From Bradysia coprophila (Eukaryota; Arthropoda; Insecta; Diptera; Sciaridae): a stretch of DNA of 64,000 nt. Positions 56,190 through 64,000 of this stretch are shown here, piece after piece. Every line of letters begins with the position of its first letter. Position 1 is the stretch's first letter. Under the pieces are notes generated by a model. That model saw nothing but the letters and a program-made list of their open reading frames with translations. It had not been told where the DNA came from and did not search any database. Location: assembly GCF_014529535.1 (NCBI RefSeq), contig NC_050735.1, positions 806,001-870,000 on the forward strand, in the 5' to 3' direction. Both the position numbers and the translations under genes were made by a program.

Positions 56190-56640
56190 TGAAGTACGAA
56201 GTACTGGGGGCTTATGAGATTAATATGCCATTTGTAACATTTTGAAAGCATTTGTCTGTGTTCGAACACCAAATAGAATATTGTTTAAAAAAATAATTTT
56301 GGGTCCTTTGACTAAGGCCGCTACTAGTGCCCTATGCGTATTTTACATATATGTAACTCGAGTAAATTTCATCCGTTCTTCCGAATTTTTGTTTTATTTG
56401 GATGGTAATCGAACACCTAATAGAATGTTGTCGAAAAATTTTTAATTTGAGTCCTTGGACTAAGGCCGGTACTAGAACCCTATGTATATTTTGCATACTC
56501 GAGTAAATTTCATCCGTTTTTCCTAATTTTTGTTTCATTTGAAAGGTAATCGAAGGGCAAATAGAATGTTGTTGAAAAAAATTTAAATTTGGATCCTTGG
56601 ACTAAGGTTGCTACTAGGCCCCTATGTGTATTTACACTGA
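56190..56640. mobile_element. degenerate copy of the 145-bp-repeat element
   Basis: Starts GATGAAGTACGAAGTACTGG, like the 26294 element, then has about two and a half diverged 145-bp units (CCTTTGACTAAGGCCGCTAC, CCTTGGACTAAGGCCGGTAC, CCTTGGACTAAGGTTGCTAC). Much older than the array at 12430. Confidence 0.65.
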
Positions 56641-56961
56641 ACTAGTCTCTTATACATCTCGCTGCTCATGATCAAAACATTGGGGTAAACTCAAAAGGAG
56701 ATACATCCGAAGCAGCTAAAGCTGCTTAACCATCCTCCTAGGTTTCCTTTATGGGACAGATAAATTGCTTGTGAAAACTTTTATACAGACTACAGGATAT
56801 TCTTGTATTACTGACTCAGTGCAAAAACTTCAGTCTGTATAATCTGCTGGAATCAAAGATTGCGTTTGAACATTTATTCAAAATTAATCCTCCTAATCTA
56901 ATTTTTGTATAGGACCTTTAATAATTTTACATAATAAGAAATTCATTCTATCATCCCGACG
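56641..56961. other. intergenic up to retroelement target site
   Basis: An inverted pair (GTGAAAACTTTTATACAGAC near 56771 and a related TTCAGTCTGTATAATCTG near 56829) is present. No gene. Confidence 0.3.
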
Positions 56962-58048
56962 GTTGGACAACGGCAGTCACAGAGAACGGACGTGTTTATG
57001 CGTTGCTCTCTAAAAGTGTTTCTTTTGTGTGGCTGTGTGTGAATTCATTTTCGATTTTGTCTAATTTCTGTGCCAACTTTTACGGCTTTGGTGTTTTTAT
57101 TTTGCTGTAATGTTTAAATGGTGAAATTATTTTAAAGGTTTTATTAACGAAGTCAAAGTGTTGTTCTCGTAGGTCATTTTCTCTTTGATCAATAAAGTCG
57201 TTCTCGCCTCATTGTGCGATATCAACAATTGTGTTATTTCCTTTGTTATTTAACATGTGCTTCGTGGCGTCGGTTTACGGGTTAACAATCGACTCTACCA
57301 GAAGCTAATGCTAAATTACGTGCTCGATTAATGTACGAAAATGACACATTGCCGTATGGCATCTGGCAGTCAATTTTAGTGCAGGTAAGGTACAAACGCT
57401 TCGGGTTCTCATTTGACACCCCAAAACCACATAGCAAATTTTTACAAATTTGCTGTGGTACAATCCCAAGATACAGAAACTATCTTGTACTCCAAAATGA
57501 CCGCGAGGTTTAACAGATCTATTGATTGATACGTTGTATGGATGTCAAGGGGTATGACGAAATACGAATCATTCAAACGCTACAACCTGCAACGCCAGAA
57601 CGAGTTCAGTCACATGGTGGCATGGCGATTTATACGAAGAGGCAACTCATGGCCTATGGTGATTAGACACTTGCTATTACCTAAAACTAATAGCCGTAAC
57701 CGTAACAAAGTCGGAAATATCAAAAAACCCAACATTCGCTTTCTCCATAAAAGAAACCATATCGACATAATGTCAATAGTAGAAAGAGCTACAACATGAC
57801 AATGTTGATAGCGCCATCTTTGGGAAAATGTACAGGTCAATTAGTGATGGTTGTGGTATTCGCATACCACCCACGGCTTGGAGAATTCACAACGTATGGG
57901 ACGTTAACACACGGTCGATTTGTGAACAATCTAAGTCGGGAGAGATATGATGTAAAATCACAGTCCATATGATCAAGAGACTTGTACAATAGCACAACAG
58001 GCCCATCTGAGGCTTAGGTGCTGGGCTTACACCCTCCCATCTAATCTA
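56962..58048 (+). mobile_element. short non-LTR retroelement (truncated LINE or SINE-like), 1087 bp
   Basis: A 12-bp duplication ATCATCCCGACG flanks it (56950-56961 and 58049-58060). The 3' end (TGGGCTTACACCCTCCCATC then TAATCTA) has the short-repeat tail typical of some non-LTR elements and no poly-A. The 5' end GTTGGACAACGGCAGTCACA is probably the transcription start. A short reading frame (LPEANAKLRARLMYENDTL, about 57298-57383, ending at a GTAAGG donor) suggests a leftover of ORF1 or captured coding sequence. No reverse transcriptase, so it is non-autonomous. Confidence 0.7.
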
Positions 58049-58060
58049 ATCATCCCGACG

Positions 58061-59814
58061 ACGATCATCTCGGTAGGTGAATTATTTGTATTAGAATGAG
58101 CAATTATACTCTCTCCATAATTTACGCCTCTAACGACTTTTCACATCATGACTCCGCTGAACATTCAAAATAATACGAAAATGGACAAAAAATCACGAAG
58201 ATTTTAACTCTTTCTTCGAAAGAAGTTTTACAATAATAGCCGAAGCGCATCGGTACTACCTTGGATTAGCCTATTTAAATTTTCAATGAATAACGGGAAA
58301 CGTTTAATTGGTAATCATTTATTTAAGATCCGTTCGAAAGTCGCAAAAGATTTTTAAAGACGTAAATTGAATAAATTCGGTTAAACCGTGAACAACCGTC
58401 AACTGTATTAATTTGTAAAAGGATCAATTCACTTTTCCCAAAGAAAATGTTTCACTTTAACATTTCTTAAAAGTAAAATAGATAGCGCAAAAAAAAACAT
58501 CACAATCGTCACGTGACAACAATCCCACGACATCGATGTTCAGCAAATTACCGAAAAAAATTGATATTTTTTCCATATGAAAGTTTGCAATGTTCGATAA
58601 ATCCAAATCAGTTTCCATTTGCATGTGAAGTTACGAACATGAACTTTAAAAAGTTTTAGCGCTCACAAAAAACGTACCATTTTTGACACCTTTTGATCTA
58701 GTACGATTAGCACTACCATTTTGACGTACATCAATCAGAAACATTGTTGATGTTTACAAACCACAAAATGGTTCTTTGATGCAACTGAAATTTTGTAAAA
58801 GTTGAGTCGAAAATCGAATATTTTAATATAAAATGTTTAGTGTTTGATGATCAAATGTTGTGCAATAGATAGGCCTTATCCTTTCGCAGGTAATTTAATT
58901 CAAAAGCACGCACTGATCCAAATTTTTATTTTCGAAAAATTGTTTTAGGAAAATGATCCAGCATCAACCGCTTACATTAGATTAGATAATTGCCGGTCCG
59001 AGCTTAAGAAAACAGATTCTTTTTCTTCGACTCGATGCGTTATATTGTCTACGTAAACACGAAATTCAAGCGATACAAAGACCTCAACTTTAAAATGACA
59101 TTTTGAAACCGCACCTTGAGGCTCTTCGGGTGACATCGAGTGACCAAAAATCTCAAATCGGTCCACTGACCTCGGACATAAAAATTTTGTTCTAGGACCC
59201 CCCTCAACTTCCATTTTTGAACATTTCTCCCGAAGAGACCAAAGCTCTACGACGCCATCTTGTGGCCGTACCAGCATCAAAGTTGGTACCCTGAATTGAC
59301 ACATTTTGCATCTTTTGTCGAAAACGCTTCCGCCGATTTTTTTAATATATACCTCAATCGATAGGTAATTTCAGCGGCTATCAACGATGGAAATTGCACG
59401 AAAGTTCTATGTACCGTTTTTGAGAAAATTGAGAAAAACCACCCAAAAAACCACTTTTTGGTAATTTGCGGTGGCTCACATGCATGTAGCCGCTCTCAAA
59501 TGTTTTTATTCGGAAGCGCCGACCTCGAAAACCCTTTAGACACAAATTTCACTACAATCCATGGTATTTACGCGAAATGGCAGCCATTTTTCGTTTCAAA
59601 AATTCCGACTTTGAAGCCACCTAGCGGCCAAGCGACGCATAAAATTTTTTTTTGACCTACATTTCCTGAATCAGCATCAAAAGCTCTACCGAAATCAGCC
59701 GTAAAATCGTTAGGTCCGAGGTACGGCCTCAGTCCTAACCTAGGTCCGAACTCGACTTTTTCCCATCTCGCCACCCTAAGAAACGCTCCTATCTACTTTT
59801 TAGATTTTTAGAAA
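58061..59814. other. long intergenic stretch, probably repeat-derived
   Basis: No gene recognised. The part 59000-59800 is GC-richer than its surroundings and contains several GGxxGAGGTxCGG-like strings, as dispersed elements do, but I cannot define ends. The ORFs at 58972-59304 and 59458-59774 have no domains. Confidence 0.35.
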
Positions 59815-59970
59815 GTACGATGCCCTGCGGACATCGTGTAATAGATGCCGGGACAGTCATGTATTAAGGCGCAGCGCTGCGCGCTGCGCTTGCAATAAAT
59901 TAAAATTTTAGGGCTATTTGAAATTTTTGCTACATTTGAAAGTAACGTCGTACGGGGCTTCGTAATTAAT
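59815..59970. mobile_element. terminal fragment of the GTACGGGGCTTCGTAAT family
   Basis: Contains GTCGTACGGGGCTTCGTAAT as at 27172-27191, preceded by a GC-rich inverted cluster (GCGCAGCGCTGCGCGCTGCG). Only the right end of the family is present. Confidence 0.5.
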
Positions 59971-60028
59971 TTGAAAAAGAATAGCCAACTTTGATCGGTT
60001 CAGTCCTATATTTGAGTTTGAGTGACGT

Positions 60029-60283
60029 CAATCTACAACAACAATCATCTTTTTACTGGTTTTGATCCTTGGAATCGTCGACGCTAAGGAAATATGTAAA
60101 TGCACCAGACGTGGTCTTAATACTAGAGCTTCCGGAAAAGCCACTGAATCTCGTGGCGTGGATCTGTATTGCTACAGATACGTTTTCAATCTTCATTGTG
60201 AAACGGACGGCGACCGTGCGTCATTCGACCAATGTTGCAGAAACGCGGGGGCTAACATAGAAGCATCATGTAATGATATTTAA
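60029..60283 (+). pseudogene. small cysteine-rich secreted-peptide reading frame without a start codon
   Basis: The frame TTTIIFLLVLILGIVDA looks like a signal peptide. It is followed by a mature region of about 65 residues with cysteines in ICKC, LYC, LHC, QCC and ASC (seven), ending at a TAA. No ATG exists in frame: a TGA is met at about 60022 with no acceptor AG between it and the signal peptide. So the start lies in a non-standard position, an exon structure I cannot see is used, or the gene is broken. The precursor layout suits a secreted disulfide-rich peptide. Family unrecognised. Confidence 0.4.
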
Positions 60284-61839
60284 TTGCGATTTTCAAAATT
60301 CCAAGAATAAATCGAGACTTAACAGAATTTTGATATTCGTTTTTATGTTTAGTCCACTGTTATTAAACCATACCAGCCACATTGGGCATGTGAGCTAAAT
60401 TGGACCGAAACAGTTTCTCGACACATTTGATCATTTGATCATGGCAATTCCGTTATCGGCAATTTTGGTAAATTTAATCTGTACCGATTGATACAAGCAT
60501 GGCATGACTGTTACTGAACCGAAATTGCAGAATGAAGAACAATTACAACAAAAATGTGACGTGGTCATCTTTGACATTTAAAACATCGAAATCTTTCTGG
60601 TTCTGAAAGCACAGGTTAAGACATTTCGGAATTGATCTCACGAAGGCTGTGAAACACAAATTATGACAATTTAGGCATGTTTTGTACGAAAAGAAAACTT
60701 GAAAAAAAAAATTATTTTTATCAAGTTGACATTTCACTCAATCTGTAATGATGAGAAGAAAGAGGATTAAGACTGTTGGAATGAATTTTTTGGCATTTTT
60801 TTCCCTCCATAATTATTCTTCACATAGACGTACGTACTGTGTGCCACATTTACTAATAAAAAATGCGACTACGTCTCTACCCACGCGTGTTTGGTATCGT
60901 TGGAAAGTAGAGACACGTAGTAACGAGGTCTGATAGGTTTTTCGTTTTTTAGTGGCTTTAAGGCGGCAGAGGTCCTTAGAAGTTCTCCGACATAGTCAAA
61001 TTTTCTCAATTTCCTGTCAGAACCTTGGACAGCGACGGCCAACGGCCTCCGTAGTATCGTGGGACTCCTGGTGGACTACTCTCTACTATCTATTGTCAAA
61101 TTTGTTTAGTCGCTGCTGTCCAAGAGATTCCGAAACCGAAAACCATATACTGATTTTCAATGTCTAGCGCTTCCACACACGGACCTTTCGACCTTTTTTT
61201 GGGTACGTCTAAGTATGTACTACAAACCTGCACACTTCCAAATAAATCGTCTGTTTATTGGCGAAATAATTCAACTTTTAGTTCACAAATAAATGTTTTT
61301 CAACATGCGACACAGCTCACTTTTACAACTCTACTGCCAAAAATAAAGACAACCAGAAAAAAGCTGTTCCACAAAATTGTCAGGGGAGACTAACGATTCT
61401 ATAGAGCCATCGATCATTCGGATCGGATGTGGCGCGAATCTCAGTTGTTCGATACTTTGGCAAATTCATTCTTTACATCCAAATCTACCGATCTTATCGC
61501 TTTGCTTACAGTCATCGAGTTAAATGAAAAATAGGCTGGGAATTGTCACAGCAAATTTATTGCCAAGAAAACCCTTTGCTGCATTTGCTTCATTTTTTTG
61601 CACTTTATTTTAGTAAAAACTACGATAACATTATCCTAGATTCATTTATAATACAATTTAGTGTACTTACATTCACACTGCATTCATGCTTCACACAATT
61701 CACACACACATTGAGTAGCCTACGTAAATTACGGAAATACTATCACTTATTACAGGACGCACAATCGGATCATAGCTCACATCCATATCGCTATTCGCTT
61801 CTATGTCTCACGATCACATTTTACTTATTCATCTTAATG
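60284..61839. other. intergenic between the cysteine-rich frame and PERK
   Basis: Contains at about 61395-61485 the inverted second copy of the dispersed repeat found at 34012. The part next to PERK (from about 61500) is its probable 3' UTR on the minus strand. The plus ORFs at 61160-61393 and 61543-61881 have no domain. Confidence 0.4.
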
Positions 61840-64000
61840 CTAAATAGACTGTTTAGATTGACTGGTCGGAATATCGCTTGAGCTGTGACTACTCAAGCCG
61901 CTGCTAACATGACTATCACGTCGACGAGGTGGCAGATCGAAATGCCATTCGGTGGATGTGTTTTCGCTCAACGGCGCATGCGATCGAATGCCAATGGTGG
62001 TGGGACGTTCGAACGGTGACTCTGACAGCATCAGTTTGAGTAGTTTGAACTGGAATGGAATTTTCTGTTAGCGAGAAACCGAAATGACGGCAAGAGTTTG
62101 TCAATGTACCTCATCCGGGAAAGACGAATGGAAATCGGATGGAAAGCGGCTCATTCGTAACGACTTTAACGTTTCGATACGTTCCATTTCCGTGCAAAAT
62201 ACTACCAGCAATTCGAAGAATATTAGGCCAAGGGAGTAGATGTCCACTTTGTAGTTGTACTGGCGTCCCTCTATCTGTTCTGGTGACATATACAGGTGTG
62301 TTCCAACTTGTTCCGTGTGCTTGACACGCGTTAGAAAACTCCCGTTAAGATCACCGCACGGTGAGTTCGGTATGTCCGACATGTCAGTGACCAGGCCAAA
62401 GTCGCCGATCTTAATTTGCCCGTCCAGTGAGAAGAAAATGTTGCTCGGCTGTGGAAGGGAAAAAAATTCGAAATTATGAACGCTCGTTCGGTTGAGACAT
62501 TAATCTGTATCACCTTCAGATCCCTATGGATCAATCCTTTCAGATGACAGTATTCGACGCCTTCGACAATTTGTTTGAAAATTGGCACAATCTGCTGCTG
62601 CCTCATATCCAGTGAATTCAATCTCAGCCAGTCCTTCAAACTTTGCTTCTTACACAACTGCATCTGAATGTACAGATATACTCGGTTCGGATGTAAAAAC
62701 TGTACGCTGCGCCGACTGCTCAGATCCAATGACATTGGACGTCGATGTGTCTTGCGGAAAGGCACCACTTTGTTATTGCTTGTTGCCGAGTCCACCGAAT
62801 CGATGGCCTTCGTATTGAAGCTTCCCGCACTTTCTTTGAACAACCCGTTCAGACATTCCTCGTTAACCGAATAAGTTCTCTGCTTTCGGCCGCTAAGCGA
62901 TGGACTTCGGAACTCGATTCGGAATGAGTCATCGTTGGTCGACGAATGACCGTTGCAGCCATTGCTAATTGTCGGTTCTTTAAACTCAATTTGAAAGGAA
63001 TCACTACTGTCACTGTCGTCGACTTCGGCAACTCCCGATGAATCGTCAATAGACCTAGTTGCGCTCTTGCTGTTGCTTTTAAACACTGAGTCGGATAATT
63101 TGCTGTTCGTATAATCGCGGAATTGAATGAAGCTGTCGTCATTGTCGGTGGTTACGTTAAACGATGTCTTGCGATTGAAATCATCGAAATTGATGCACTC
63201 GTTCGTGTTCAGATTCGAGATCCACGAGTCGAGTCCTTTGTTTTTCTGATTGATCACTTCGCTGAAAACCTTACTCGTGCTGTCGGCAACGGGGAATGGT
63301 GGCGGTGACAATTCCGATGGTGAATCTATGTCAATGGAATGTGATAGGGCTTCGCGATCCATCCAAATTTTGTCTTCTTTCTCTTGCCATCCCGGTGGCG
63401 GCGTTTCCACCCAGGCTTGGAAGTAGCGCACAATATTGTGATGTTCACAGTGAGCCAGCGTCTTAACTTCTCGCATCACACGGTCCCTGGACTCTTGCCG
63501 ATTCGGCAGCACGATACGTTTGATGGCGTACTTGCAATCGTCCAATTTATTTTTCACTTCGAACACGACACCGAATCCGCCCTTGCCCAAGCATTGTACC
63601 ATGTCAAAGTCGTCCTGGAAGCGCGACACAAAATTGTCATTGTTTGTGGATTCGGATATGCTGCGCCGAGTTAGAATTTCGTCATCCGCTACGTCGGGTG
63701 TGACTGGAACTTTGATTTCAACGTGACGTTCTACGATAACAACTTCCCGTTCGTTGGATAGTCGTCGCGAGAGCATCACGTTGAGTACTAGCGCGGTAGT
63801 CAAGGATATGACGAGGATTTCCTTCCTGGAAAAGAAAGGATTCAGTGTGTTGGTTCAACCCTTCAAGCCGTACGACACCCAATCCAAAATTGTTGTTTAA
63901 ACTTACCACCAGAACCACAACGAAACTATCAACATAGCTGGCGTATCATCATCAACAGGCACCGGTAGTGCATTTGCTTCCTCGTCATCATCTGTTGACT
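61840..64000 (-). CDS. PEK: eIF2-alpha kinase PERK (EIF2AK3), 3' four exons, partial
   Basis: ER transmembrane kinase that phosphorylates eIF2-alpha during the unfolded protein response. Exons (minus): 64000-63907 (partial), 63825-62514, 62448-62110 and 62049-61840, all in phase. The first partial exon ends in the transmembrane helix ([10 protein letters not shown]), which continues across the intron ([18 protein letters not shown]). The catalytic domain begins [20 protein letters not shown] and has the AIKR lysine and the E of VMREVKTL. It is split, as in PERK, by a long acidic and serine-rich insert (about 250 residues, here with repeated DSFQIEF-like motifs). The C-lobe has LIHRDLK-PSN, DFGLVTD and the activation loop [20 protein letters not shown]. 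The luminal stress-sensing domain lies beyond the window. Confidence 0.93.

Noticed and set aside
57331..57513. Host gene exon beginning MYENDTLPYGIWQ
   Set aside because: The frame lies wholly inside a retroelement bounded by a 12-bp duplication, so it is more likely element-derived; kept only as a note in that entry.
62582..63726. Several plus-strand ORFs of 60-96 aa
   Set aside because: They are antisense shadows of the PERK kinase exon, which has unmistakable catalytic motifs.

Overview
The window is a piece of an insect nuclear genome. It is AT-rich, its genes are split by many short introns with GT-AG borders, and they encode animal-specific proteins. These include a nicotinic acetylcholine receptor subunit, seven-transmembrane chemoreceptors of the insect Orco/OR and GR types, the Hedgehog-pathway kinase Fused, the ER-stress kinase PERK, and a mitochondrial tRNA-modification GTPase. 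The insect OR family and the gene structures suggest a fly (Diptera), probably a lower (nematoceran) one. That placement is inference, not a species identification.

Layout. (1) 1-391: the last two exons of a nicotinic receptor subunit on the plus strand. (2) 2.5-33.7 kb: three paralogous odorant receptor genes on the minus strand (2524-9131, 18216-19564, 32391-33711) with the same four-exon structure; exons 2, 3 and 4 are 100, 261 and 51 nt in all three. A decayed OR fragment lies near 16.25 kb. The first OR gene carries a 5.2-kb nest of mobile elements in intron 2. The space between the ORs is filled by mobile DNA: two 3.5-4.3-kb fold-back elements whose arms carry a 116-codon ORF, a 145-bp tandem-repeat inverted element, many palindromic MITEs, and relics of a LINE and a Crypton-type recombinase. 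(3) 35.4-36.3 kb: a secreted leucine-rich-repeat protein whose ATG appears to be split by an intron. (4) 37.5-41.2 kb: a young Bel/Pao-like LTR retrotransposon with two apparently identical 445-bp LTRs, followed by a broken Penelope-like element (41.6-44.6 kb). (5) 45.2-50.8 kb: GTPBP3/MnmE (plus, 5 exons) and fused (minus, 11 exons), which converge so that their stop codons are only 26 bp apart. (6) 51-61 kb: MITEs, a tRNA-like sequence, a gustatory-receptor-like exon, a 1.1-kb retroelement with a 12-bp target duplication, and a cysteine-rich peptide reading frame without an ATG. (7) 61.8-64 kb: the 3' four exons of PERK on the minus strand, running off the window.

The host genes do not form one pathway. 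They are ordinary single-copy genes (fused, GTPBP3, PERK, nAChR) next to a tandem chemoreceptor family. The unusual content is the mobile DNA. Several insertions can be proved inside this window because the second copy of the fold-back element still shows the empty site. All exon joins were read by eye from splice signals and reading phase; none has transcript support here.
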